A stretch of DNA of 64,000 nt from Terebella lapidaria (taxonomy: Eukaryota; Annelida; Polychaeta; Terebellida; Terebellidae): assembly GCA_949152475.1 (NCBI GenBank), contig OX424569.1, forward strand, positions 21,675,170 to 21,739,169. The letters run 5' to 3'. Below are positions 43,326 through 53,410 of the stretch, in pieces. The position numbers and the translations under genes are program-made. Under the pieces are notes generated by a model, which was given only the letters and a program-made list of their open reading frames with translations, was not told where the DNA came from and searched no databases. The stretch's first letter is position 1; every line of letters begins with the position of its first letter.

Positions 43326-45188
43326 TCCACATTTTTATCTTTTTTGTTTACGGACCAATCTTTCTGAAATTTTGCACAAAAATGCACAAAAATAATTCAA
43401 GAAGGATTCAAATTCAAAATGGCGGCCGTTTTTGTCGAAAATCGGCCAATTTTGGACTTTGGCGGCCATTTTCTCAAAACCTGTTCAGTAACTTTTTTTC
43501 TTTTTGATACATAACACTCCTCATATGTACTCCTATGATGTCTATCAATTTCGTCGCGCTTGAATCACTCGAAGTGGGCCATTTTGGCCCAAACTCGGCC
43601 CAAATGGGACTTTCCCATGTTAATTTCTCCTATGCTTTATAATGGGACACATTAAGCCTAATATCTCACTTAATATTGAGATTAGAGACTAGGAATCAAT
43701 TGTGGACATATAGGAAATGATATATGCTGAATATTCTCGTGACCTTGAATTTGACCTCTGACCTTGGTTTCAAGGTCATAGCGGCCGTTCTCGTCGAAAA
43801 TGGCTAATTTTGGACTTTGATGGTCGTTTTCTCAAAATCTGTTCAGTAACTTTTTTTCTTATTGATGCATAACACTCCTCATATGTACTTCTGTGACATG
43901 TATAAATTTCGTTGCGCTTGAATCACTCGAAGTGGGCCATTTTCGGCCCAAACTCGGCCCAGATGTGACTTTCCCATGTTAAATTTTCCTATGCTTTATA
44001 ATGGCACACATTAAGCCTAATATCTCACTTAATATTGAGATTAGAGACTAGGAATCAATTGTGGACATATATGAAATGATATATGCTGAATATTCTCGTG
44101 ACCTTGAATTTGACCTTTGACCTCATTTTCAAGGTCACAAGACAAAATGGCCAATATCTCGCTTATTAGCAACTTTGCAGCTTAGGAATCAATTGTGAAC
44201 ATATAGGAAATGATATATGCTGAATATTCTAGTGACCTTGAATTTGACCCTTGACCTAAATTTCAAGGTTCGTCATTTTATTTTCAAGGTCAGAATACAA
44301 AATGGCTTATATCTCGCTTATTATCAAATTTACAGCTTAGGGGTCCATAGTGAACATATAGGAAATGATGTATGCTGAATATTTTGGTGATCTAGAATTT
44401 GACCTTTGATCTCATTTTCAAGGTCAGAGAACAAAATGGCTAATATGTCGCTTATTATCATCTTTACATCTGCCCCTGATGACACTAGTGTGTCTTTGGA
44501 TAAACTATTTGGTCGGGCTTTGTTTCTATTGCAAAATGTTGTATTTTACGTTTCTTATTGGCGTCATCAAAATTTGATTGTATTGGTGGTAATAGATTAA
44601 TACTTACATTTATACCACTGAGTCGGTGTCACTGCTGGCAGACGTTAAATCTGTCCCCGAGGATACCATCAACTCAGTAGCCTTCGGGCTTGTGATTGGG
44701 TACTTTTGTACTTGTCATGTATCTATTCCATGGGGTTAGATTCGGATTTCTAAATTATTTTCATAGGTTGTCGGGCAGTTGTATACTAATTCCATCTGGT
44801 GTACAGTAAAAACAACTACATTTAACACATTGTCTGCCCCTGAAGACGCCAGTGTGTCTTTGGATAAACTATTTGGTCGTGCTTTGTTTGTTTCTATTGC
44901 AAAATGTAGTACTTTACGTTTCTTATTGGCATCATCAAACTCTGATTGTATTGGTGGTAATAGATTGATACTTACATTTACAGCATAGGAATCAATTGCG
45001 AATATAGAGGAATGATATATACTGAATATTTTCATGACCTTGAACTTGAACTTTGACCTCATTTTCAAGGTCACATCACAGAATGGCTAATGTCTCACTT
45101 ATTATCGACTTTACAGCTGAGGAATTTATTGTGGACATACTAGAAGTGATATATTTGTTGAAAATTTCATGGCCTTGAATTTATCAGT
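43274..45188 (+). mobile_element. HPE element copy 7, right end missing, with an internal insertion
   Basis: It starts AGGTTATTGGCATGGCGTTG after a T-run, followed by CGGCGTCGGCGTCGG. 134 bp-type units run from about 43,680 to 44,460. At 44,468 foreign sequence enters in mid-unit (after ATCATCTTTACA), and at about 44,983 HPE sequence resumes (CAGCATAGGAATCAATTG). No right-end hairpin is found before the 77 bp array returns at 45,189. Confidence 0.65.
44468..44983. repeat. Insertion flanked by about 145 bp direct repeats
   Basis: TCTGCCCCTGATGACACTAG, then TGTCTTTGGATAAACTATTT and GGTGGTAATAGATTAATACT, occur at 44,468-44,614 and again, about 90% alike, at 44,832-44,983. About 220 bp of other sequence lies between. 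The layout is like a very short element with terminal direct repeats, or a partial duplication. No frame or known motif is seen. Confidence 0.6.
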
Positions 45189-45595
45189 GACTTTCTCCCA
45201 TTCATCCCGTCCATCCCTTGGCTCTCATCCTTTGAATTTTTCAATCTGCCTTTCTGTGCCTTTCTCCCATTCATCTCATTCTTGTCGTCCATGCCTTGGC
45301 TCCAATCTTAATATCCTTCAATTTGCTTGTCTGTGCCTTCATCCCATTCCTCCCGTCCATGCCTTAGCTTCAATTTTTGATTTATTCAATTTGCTTGTCT
45401 GTGCCCATCTCCCATTCATCCCATTCCTCCCGTCCGTGCCTTGGCTCCAATCTTTATATTCTTCAATCTGCTTTTGGGTGCCTCTCTCCCATTCATCCCA
45501 TTTCTCCCGTGCAACCCTCGGCTCCATCCTTTTTATTCTTCAAATTTCTTGTTGTGCCTTCCCCCCATTCATCCCATTCCTCCCAAACGCAGAAT
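45189..45595 (+). repeat. 77 bp tandem array, third segment (pyrimidine on plus)
   Basis: About five units in the same orientation as the segments to the left. It ends at CCATTCCTCCCAAACGCAGA, where the orientation flips. Confidence 0.85.
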
Positions 45596-46380
45596 GACGA
45601 ATATAAAGTTTGGAGCCAACAGATGGACGGGAGGAATGGGATGAATGGGAGAGAGGCACAAAAAGGAGAATGAAGAATACAAAGATTCTAGTCAAGGGAT
45701 GGAAAGGAGAAATGGGATGAATGGGGTTGAGACACAAAAAGCAGATTGAAGAGTATAAAGCTTGGAGTCAAGGGATGGACGGGAGCAATGAGATGAATGG
45801 GAGAGAGGCAAAAAGGCAGAATGAAAAATACAAAGATTCTAGTCAAGGGATGGAAAGGAGAGATGGGATGAATGGGATTCAGACACAAAAAGCAGATTGA
45901 AGAATATAAGGATTGGAGTCAAAAGATGGACGAGAGGAATAGGACGAATGGGAGAAAGGCACAAAAAGCAGAATGAAGTATATAAAGATTGGAGCTAAGG
46001 GATAGATGGGAGCGACGGGATGAATGGGAGAAAGGCACAAAAAGCAGAATGAAGAATATAAAGTTTGGAGTCAAGGGATAGAAAGGAGAGATGGGATAAA
46101 TGGGATTGAGACACAAAAAACAGATTGAAGAATATAAAGTTTGGAGTCAAAAGATGGACGGGAGTAATCGGATGAATGGGAGAGAGGCTGGAAATGCACA
46201 AGAAAAGCAGAATGAAGAATATAAGGATTGGAGCCAAGGCATGGACGGGAGGAATGCAATCAATGGGAGAAAGGCACGAAGAAATATTGAAAAATTCAAA
46301 GAACGGGAGCCAAGGGATGGACAGGAGGAATGGGAAGAATGGGGATGGGAGGTACGGCAGGAATGGCAGGGGGTGAAGAA
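45596..46380 (-). repeat. 77 bp tandem array, inverted segment (purine on plus)
   Basis: The same unit reads on the other strand: GGGAGGAATGGGATGAATGG, GAGAGAGGCACAAAAAGGAG, AATGAAGAATACAAAG. About ten units. The flip at about 45,595 is the centre of the large inverted duplication. Confidence 0.9.
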
Positions 46381-46466
46381 TAAGTAATTTTAAAGCAGAA
46401 AGAGTAGTGTTGGTATGTTATAAATACAAGTCTTCCCGTCCCCTTATACAGGTTTATGTAAATGTA

Positions 46467-46507
46467 GGCTCATGAATATTCAGTAGACAAAAATCGTGTG
46501 AAAAAAG
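46467..46507 (-). repeat. Inverted repeat arm B, right copy
   Basis: Exact reverse complement of 37,291-37,331 (GCTCATGAATATTCAGTAGA at its start). Confidence 0.9.
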
Positions 46508-47578
46508 TCAACCACGATAAATATAGATTGGGGGTAATTTATGTCTATTCTCACGGGGAGTATCTTTATAATGCTCATGGCACAAACTTAGATTGGACAT
46601 GTATATTCTTGTTTTCATTATATCCGCTAAATTATGACTGGTATCCATAACATAGGTTATTGTATTTGCCAAAGCCAAGATTGAATCCAGTATATCACAA
46701 ATACATGTATATTAGTTACAGTGGTTAATGACCACATGACGGTAATTTGGAGCAGTCTGCTCTTGTATTTATTATATCTATGTGTAATTTTATAGCTGAC
46801 TATTGGCACCTCTTGTATCACATGAAGAAGATCTATGGCTGATGCAGATCTTGGTGGTCAAACATGCCCCACTATAATTACTTGTTTGAATATATATGCG
46901 ATGTCACTTTGTCACTTTACAATCAATATCAAGAACGGTCAGTCAGGCCGCACGGGGAATTAGGGTATTGATATATTGAAAAGATTTGGTCTTTTTATGT
47001 TGTATTTAGTCAGTACAGGTGTTCATGTATTCATACAATCATCGGAGATTGTTATATTTCGCTTGTATTGAACGGTCGGCAAATGAAGCTCGCATTGTTG
47101 TCATTAGCAGTTCACGATTACGAAGCGCCCGCGCTCAAACTGTCAAGAGTTTTGCCCTTTCGAGGCATATTGTGGGGCCATCAGGGAATGTCTACAGTCT
47201 TATACTACTGTATTAGATTAACTATGCCTTAATCTATTACCTCCACCACTTGTTTTGTAGTAATACAACTCAAATCATTGTTTATTCCACAAAATAATGC
47301 GTAAATCTGGCCAAACGGTAAACTTGTCGGCCATGTTTCCAGATCGTTTGTACTCGGCAATCTCCGTACCCTGGGTTGCCGGAGTGTATTTCTCTGTATA
47401 TTCTTGCTCAGTTGTACTATTTATTACTTTAACTGGAATTATTGTGTTAATTTAACCCATACGAGTATAATTCCACATGAAGGAACATGTATTTCATAAT
47501 AATTCACGCTCGGAAGCGTTGGCCAAGTTCGGCAAGTATGCAAATAAGCTGCCGTTTCCCGTGATGCTTTGCGCGCAC

Positions 47579-47588
47579 ACTATAAAAG
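47579..47588 (+). promoter_or_regulatory. Possible TATA promoter
   Basis: CTATAAAAGA sits between GC-rich blocks (GCGCGCACA before, CCCGTCATACGGCGGG after). About 80-90 bp downstream are GTTCACATCGC and AGAGATCAAAG words of the kind found in leaders. It could belong to an LTR or a host promoter. There is no transcript evidence. Confidence 0.3.
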
Positions 47589-47805
47589 ACCCGTCATACG
47601 GCGGGAGATTCAGAGTGCTCACCGGGGACCACTCTGTTCACATCGCTCGAACCAGAGATTCTGAGAGATCAAAGCCACTTGTAATCGATTGCTGTATCAA
47701 TCACGGTACGACGAGTACCTACCACAAACTTTCATCATGAACTGGAAATAAATTTAGTTTATCATGCACTGACCTATAGACTGTAAGATTTTGATGTTTT
47801 GATCA

Positions 47806-48230
47806 CCCCAAATAAATGACGGGTCACTGACTGGTATGACGTCATCCCCACAATATTGTGGGGTAAGCCAAATGATGATGTAATCGACGGGTCCTGATGA
47901 TAGAACCTTCCACCCCACTTATTTGACGGGTCATATAGGATAAATATGACCACCCCATAGAATGTAGTTTATTGGCCTTGTACATGAATCTACCCCAATA
48001 ATTTACTGGGTCACAATAGATGCAGATGATGATGCACCCCAAATTATTTCCGGGTCATATAGGATAAATATGACCACCCAGCCGGGTTATAGATGACTAC
48101 CCCATAGATTTAACGGGTCTGATGATTTTCTTTTGGGTCAAGTGCATGATATAGATCCTTTTCTGTCAATAAAGATTTATCTTCTGATGTCCAAGTAATA
48201 TTAATGAGCAACCCCATGAAGTTATCGGGT
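47806..48230. repeat. Irregular string of ACCCC...CGGGT inverted motifs
   Basis: Six short motifs of the form ACCCCA, 8-10 AT-rich bases, CGGGT or TGGGT appear at about 47,806, 47,912, 47,992, 48,036, 48,099 and 48,210. The outer ACCC/GGGT can pair as a small hairpin. CGGGTCATATAGGATAAATA followed by TGACCACCC occurs twice (about 47,928 and 48,051). Confidence 0.5.
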
Positions 48231-49257
48231 GCTACTCTGATGTGTTGATGAACCATTGATGAACTGATGACTTATTTGCATACTGTATAGAACTGGCCAC
48301 CGCGTTTAAACCTAGTATTCAATACCGGAATATTTAATATAATTTACTGGTGTTAAATCTGACGCGTTATGATGTCCACTGCATGCACCTGTAAATACAT
48401 TATATGTCTATTGCCTGAAAACCTGATGATTGATGCATTATGATTGGTACCGGTACATGATGATTGATGTGTGACTGTTTGATATGAATTTGGAAGTTCA
48501 ATAAAATATTAAATTGACATATTGCTTTTCTCCGAGTTTCCCCGGTTAAGAGAATATTCTTTGGAGAAAACTGATGATGAGAATTAGTGGTATTTCACAG
48601 TGGTAGATAAAACTTTAAAAGTCAATGTGATGGCTGAGTGAGCCTTATTGATGCCGCTTCATCCTGACAAATGAAGAGAGTCGAGTGATCACAGTCGCTT
48701 GGTCATTACAATATGCAAATCTTGTGTGATTATGCCATGTCTTTCAGACTGTACACATTGGAAGGGGTATTGTGCCAGTTACCATAGTCACGTAAACATT
48801 GTAATGGGGGTCACAATGGAAGGGTGTAATTAACAGAATAGGATAAAAAGGTGGACAACTAGAGCCGAGGGATAGTTCAACTTGGCGAGGACCCGTTCAC
48901 ACCACGACAATGGAGCTGTGACGAGACACGATTTGTTGGTCCGCGTGACGTTTGACTTTATATGTGAGGCCGCGAGCCAGGTTTTTATAATAAATGTCTG
49001 GAAAATAACTCCGGCCTCAGATCCTCGGTCCTCGTTACTTGGTGTAACAAAGGCGCCGGTTGGTAATCCATGCTGTTTCGATTGGGAAACGGAGAATTTT
49101 GTACAAATGAGATACGAGATCAACTGTTATACACCAGCAATACTGTGTGGTCTTTAGTGAAAGGTTACCTCGAGTGGATTATTAATTATATGACTGTATG
49201 CACAACACTTTGGGTGTGAAATAAGGTGAATCATGTGACCGGGCTCGACATAATAGA

Positions 49258-50523
49258 AAAAGTTTTGAGATTTTTGTTTCAAAACCTGCTAATTTGGGTC
49301 CATGACATTATGTATAAGGATGGAGTGCCTTGGATCGATCGATAGGCCCAAAATTTAAGTTTAAAAAACCCAAAATTTAGTTTTTAGCAGTTTTCTCAAA
49401 AACTCTCAAAAACAAAAGAGAATTTTGTTTCAAAAGATTCCCCTTTGTCCTTTCTGAAGTGTATAAGTTTCGTTGCCCTTGAATCGCCGGTCTGCGTGTG
49501 GCGGCCATTTTGATCTTTTGACAGGTCGGTGAAAAAAAAATTTTCCGTCCCAAATCAAGTCACTATTCGTTTTGAGTGATTTTCAACCAAAAAAATTTAT
49601 AAAATCCCACCTCTGAAAACTTTTTTGGATTTCACGCAATTTTTCCTCCATAATGGGAGCTGTATGGAGTAAACTCCTAGAATACTTCAAGATAGAGCTT
49701 AAATATTGGCACATTCAAATAGGAATTCATATATTATGGTTTCGGTGGTGATCTTGAATTTGACCTTCAATGACCTTGAAAGGTCAAAACGCTCTTTTTT
49801 GTCCAAAAAAACGGTCAATTTCGGACGTTGGCGGCCATTTTCTCAAGAACTGTTCAGACGGTTTTCAGATTATCGTTTGAAAAGATCCCCCTTATGTACA
49901 TTTGCGACATGTATTCTTTGCCCTTGAATCGCTCAAAGTGAAATTGGCTTGGCCCAAATGGGACTTTCCCATGTTAAATTCTCTTATTCTTTACAATTGG
50001 ACACAGTATTGATAATATCTCCCTTAACATTGAGACTAGAGATTAGGAATCAATTGTGGACATAAAGGAAATGATATACAGGTATGCTGAATATTCTCAT
50101 GACCTTGAATTTCACATTCTACCTAATTTTCAAGGTCACAGGACAAAATGGCTAATATCTTGCTTATTATCGACTTTACAGCTGAGTAATCAATTGTGGA
50201 CATATAGGGAATGATATATGCTGAAAGTTCTCGTGACCTGGAATTTGACCTTTGACCTTATTTTCAAGGTCAGACAACAGAGTGGCTAATATCTCGCTTA
50301 TTATCAACTTCACAATTTTGGGCATATTTTTTATATGCCGAATATTCTCACGAAATGGCTAATATCTCGCTCATTATCGACTTTCTGACTTAGGAACCAA
50401 GTGTGAACATGTAGAAAACAATGTTCCCCTTGGGCAAACATTGTTGAAAAATTACCATTCCAGACTTTGAGAGCTTAACACTACATTTCTCCGGTAACGT
50501 TTCTCAGCCTCTGGGCTGATTTT
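49258..50523 (+). mobile_element. HPE element copy 8, left hairpin not found
   Basis: It contains the standard HPE blocks (GTTTTGAGATTTTTGTTTCA, GCGGCCATTTTGATC, CCATAATGGGAGCTGTATGG) and about four 134 bp units at 49,990-50,420. The right end CCGGTAACGTTTC has a degraded hairpin CAGCCTCTGGGCTG. Confidence 0.65.
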
Positions 50524-50787
50524 CCCCTGTTTCCTCATCCACAACGGTCTCAGTATTGAAAATGTTTTTTCTTCGTGTTTGTCAAATAAGTGCATCACTA
50601 TGTGGTTAGAGTCTCCAAACTTGGAATGACAGTGATAACACCTGGCGTTGAAGTCGAGAGACGCCATCTCTTGGAAAAAATAATAAGTATGAATGAATAA
50701 TAGCAAAAAACGAGCCTTAACGGGCCATACATTTCCAATAAAAGATCGCTTACTAATCGAGACAGCCATATCAGAACTATTGTCCAA
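50524..50787 (-). pseudogene. Fragment encoding one C2H2 zinc finger
   Basis: On the minus strand, a pyrimidine-rich tract ending TTTTTTCCAAG precedes AGATGGCGTC. The frame from that ATG gives MASLDFNARCYHCHSKFGDS and continues to HIVMHLFDKH. This is a regular C-x2-C-x12-H-x4-H finger, followed by RPLWMRKQGK, before it runs into the HPE right end. It may be a truncated coding exon of a host gene or of a transposon protein. The downstream part has been replaced by the HPE insertion. The protein is not recognised. Confidence 0.45.
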
Positions 50788-50822
50788 TCGGAACAGTATC
50801 GTTTACCCACCGAAACATCAAT

Positions 50823-51162
50823 GGTTCAGAAAATCAGCAAATATTTATCAATGAGACGATGTAAAATGTTTCTTTTCGGTGGGAATCATGTGATACACCT
50901 TTCTCTTGACTCGTTTTACTTTTTGTGTATATCAGACACATATTTAATCATCAGTGTTCATTTATTCAAAACGGTGTTATTTTCATCGCATTTCACGTCA
51001 CAAAAACGTCAATTATAGCAGGTTTGGTCGACACTGAAGACTTTATACAAACTTAGCGCATGTTTGTCTGTATTGAGATTAACGATTACACCTATTTTTT
51101 ATACTTTAGCGAGGAAAACAACACATACCCCCTTGCAGCTTGGCGTTTCCCAATCGAACATA
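50823..51162 (-). repeat. Inverted repeat arm A, right copy
   Basis: Reverse complement of 36,868-37,198 with scattered differences. It includes GCAGCTTGGCGTTTCCCAAT and GGTTTGGTCGACACTGAAGA. Confidence 0.8.
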
Positions 51163-51460
51163 TCGTTTCCCAACCGAAAAATATCGTTTCCCAATATCCT
51201 CTAGTGATGGAATGTCGGTTTACTCGGTTATGTATTGAAGTTGATACCTGTGATGACAACTATCGTGTCCTAATTACAAGTCGAAGCTATTGTCTGAACA
51301 AAGGGTTTCCTGACAGTTACGCAATCCCCTTGAAGTTCAAAAACAGCACAGCTGTCAGGTCTGATTACATAACAGTGAAGGTCCTTACTACTAACAGTCA
51401 GCTTACAATAAGTGCAATTTGAAACAAATTGATAAATAAAGAATAATGTGAATCTTACAG
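51163..51460. other. No recognisable feature
   Basis: About 300 bp lies inside a 120-codon open frame (51,060-51,422) with no recognisable motif. No repeat or gene is supported. TATCGTTTCCCAA is repeated at the left edge. Confidence 0.4.
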
Positions 51461-51863
51461 TAAGGCCCCGGGGACGATTTCCAATCGGGGGCCCAGGAGG
51501 GGGACCGTGCTGATTCGGGGCTAGTTCCTGTGATAACGGTCCCTCGCCCTGGGATGGTGCGACACATGTTCTGGCAGACTGTCGGACTATCCAGGGTTCT
51601 ATTCCTGCGGCAGTGCCGGCCAGCAACATGCCCACGTGCGCGGTTTCTGGGGCGCCGCTCCCATGGCGTCTCAGGCTCCACACAATGGGCTGCATTACCA
51701 TAATTGATGTATAATGTAATTTGCTCTGAGATGTGTTATGATGTGATGTATGATGGCCGGATTCGTCCGGATGGATTGTTACCTGCATGGTTGTAGTTCT
51801 AGTAATCACGGCGCCGGCCGTGACCGTGCCTCAGCCCTAGGTAGCGGGTGTCAAACGTTACAA
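51461..51863 (+). repeat. Old, diverged 3' part of a Gypsy A-like LTR
   Basis: Similarity in order to the 3' half of LTR A: GGGGACGATTTCC near 51,470; TGTTCTGGCAGACTGTCGGA near 51,568 (family A: CTCTGGCCAGCATGTCGGA); GGTTCTATTCCTGCGGCAG; TGTTACCTGCATGGT; and a closing ACGTTACA near 51,863. Much more diverged than the two family A LTRs are from each other, so it is an older insertion or a sister family. No internal element sequence adjoins it. Confidence 0.55.
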
Positions 51864-52306
51864 TAATAATGATTAAAATCATCGAAACAGAAAGGCCGAG
51901 AGGATCTAGAACATTCTCCTGAAGCAGGAAAATTGATATGATATGGGCATCAGAACCGAAGCATCCAATAAATATTTCATGTTGGCACCGATATTCTCAT
52001 CAGGGATGTATGCATATTGAGAATTTCTCAGCCTAGTACGATACCGATACTTGTGTAGTGTGTGTGGTATGGTAGCGTGTTGTGACAGCACTAGCAGCTT
52101 AATAAAAATATGGACTCCAATTTGAAGAACAAGACTAAATTCTATTTTATTTACAAAACATGATGTTGAAACATGAAAAATGTACAAACTTCACAAAAAT
52201 GGCAGGAAATCTGGATAAACTCATGTAAATATTTTTGTGGAAATATTGTTAAGAAATACACGTACAAATACACTTACTGAGACACAGTTTTTCCCCCTCT
52301 GTCAGG
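51864..52306. other. No recognisable feature
   Basis: About 440 bp of AT-rich sequence between two LTR-type sequences. No gene or RNA recognised. Confidence 0.4.
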
Positions 52307-53074
52307 TGTAAAGGGCCCGTAAAGATATCCGTTTGTAAAACAGGAAAAACAGTAGGCTTCCCCTAAGTAAATGATCCAGGCCTATGTTGTTGCTGCCAAT
52401 AGTTCCCAGGCAATCCGTGAACGACTCCTGTATTGGTATCCAGAACGTGCTCCAGCGTCTTCTCTCTGGTGGTCCCTGAGAGGTATCTTCCGTCCAGAAC
52501 GATCCAAGTGTTCCAATCCTAGTCTTCAGGAGAGGTGTTGTCCCGTGGGAGGATCCGTTTCCGTCTGCTTGCCAGAATCAGTGCCGGACCTTTATAGTTT
52601 TCTGGATCTGCCGACCCCAGCGCCCCCTTTCGCCCAATATGTAAACGGAAAATACCCTCGAAAAGCATACAAAAATAAGAATCCCTTCCCTAAGTTGGTT
52701 GCCCGACATCTAAAAGTAAAGTGGGATCCCTACCGATAAATAAAATATATGAATCAAGACTTAAAAGCCCTTAAACATCGAGAAAATCGAATTCACTCTT
52801 TGAGGGTTTTCGAGCCAGCCATGGCGATCGACCGCATGGAAAACAAGCAAGACTCGCAACCCTAAAAACCGTAAAATCTAGGTAAATATCCCCTGACATT
52901 CCCAAAAAACTGTTTGTTACAATAAACTAAAGCCTAGAGATTCAAACCCTGTTTGTATTTTCCCCAGATATGGAACCTAACCTAAAAATCATAATTATTC
53001 TACTACAAGCGTACGAATCGTAGAATCGTACGCTAACTAGAATCGTATTTTGCAATGACACAGCGAGCACCACA
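52307..53074 (-). repeat. Probable Gypsy B 3' LTR
   Basis: On the minus strand this stretch starts TGTGGTGCTCGCTG (53,074) after a purine-leaning tract (GGGCAGTGAAGCACGAG) and ends CCCTTTACA (52,307). The TG...CA form and the ending resemble LTR A (ACTTTACA). A TATA-like CTATAAAGG lies near 52,590-52,598. There is no second LTR in the window to compare, so the ends are provisional. Confidence 0.4.
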
Positions 53075-53410
53075 CTCGTGCTTCACTGCCCGCTGTTGAT
53101 AAAAAGTTTGTCCCGAACTTTAACACAAAATTTCAATATATATACACGACATAACATGAATACAACATCATAAAAATTTCTGAAATTGAATAAAACATAG
53201 TTACACACACAACAGTTTTTTCACAGTCCATATTCGGGCAGCAACCCCACAACACAAAGCGATGTCCCATGAAGTCTCGCGAAGGGCACATGAGTCATCT
53301 GAGCTGGCGGTGAAAGCGACGTATTTCCCACGAAGTCCAGCGACGTCCCTCGCAGTTCCGCGAAGAAATTCCCGCGAAGAAATTCCCGCGAAGAAATTCC
53401 CTGCGCGATG

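Larger units (their letters stand above)
46508..49257. other. 2.7 kb without a supportable gene
   Basis: This stretch separates right arms B and A. It holds a TATA-like promoter (47,581), a perfect CRE palindrome TGACGTCA (47,838-47,845), a string of ACCCC...GGGT motifs (47,806-48,230) and an AATAAA near 47,744. The 87-codon frame at 47,477-47,740 covers the TATA box and is probably accidental. It could be an old LTR or another retroelement end, but I cannot prove ends or a partner. Confidence 0.4.

Noticed and set aside
47477-47740. 87-codon frame as a small gene
   Set aside because: It spans a TATA-like sequence, has no recognisable motif and no splice or start support.
46508-49257. Complete LTR between 47.5 and 49.0 kb
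   Set aside because: TATA, AATAAA and a TGGTGTAACAAAGG word are suggestive, but no matching second LTR, clear ends or internal genes could be found.
51060-51422. 120-codon frame as a gene
   Set aside because: It overlaps inverted-repeat arm A, whose partner does not keep the frame, and shows no known motif.
52371-52739. 122-codon plus-strand frame as a gene
   Set aside because: It is antisense within the probable LTR of Gypsy B, has no recognisable domain and sits over the LTR's TATA-like box.
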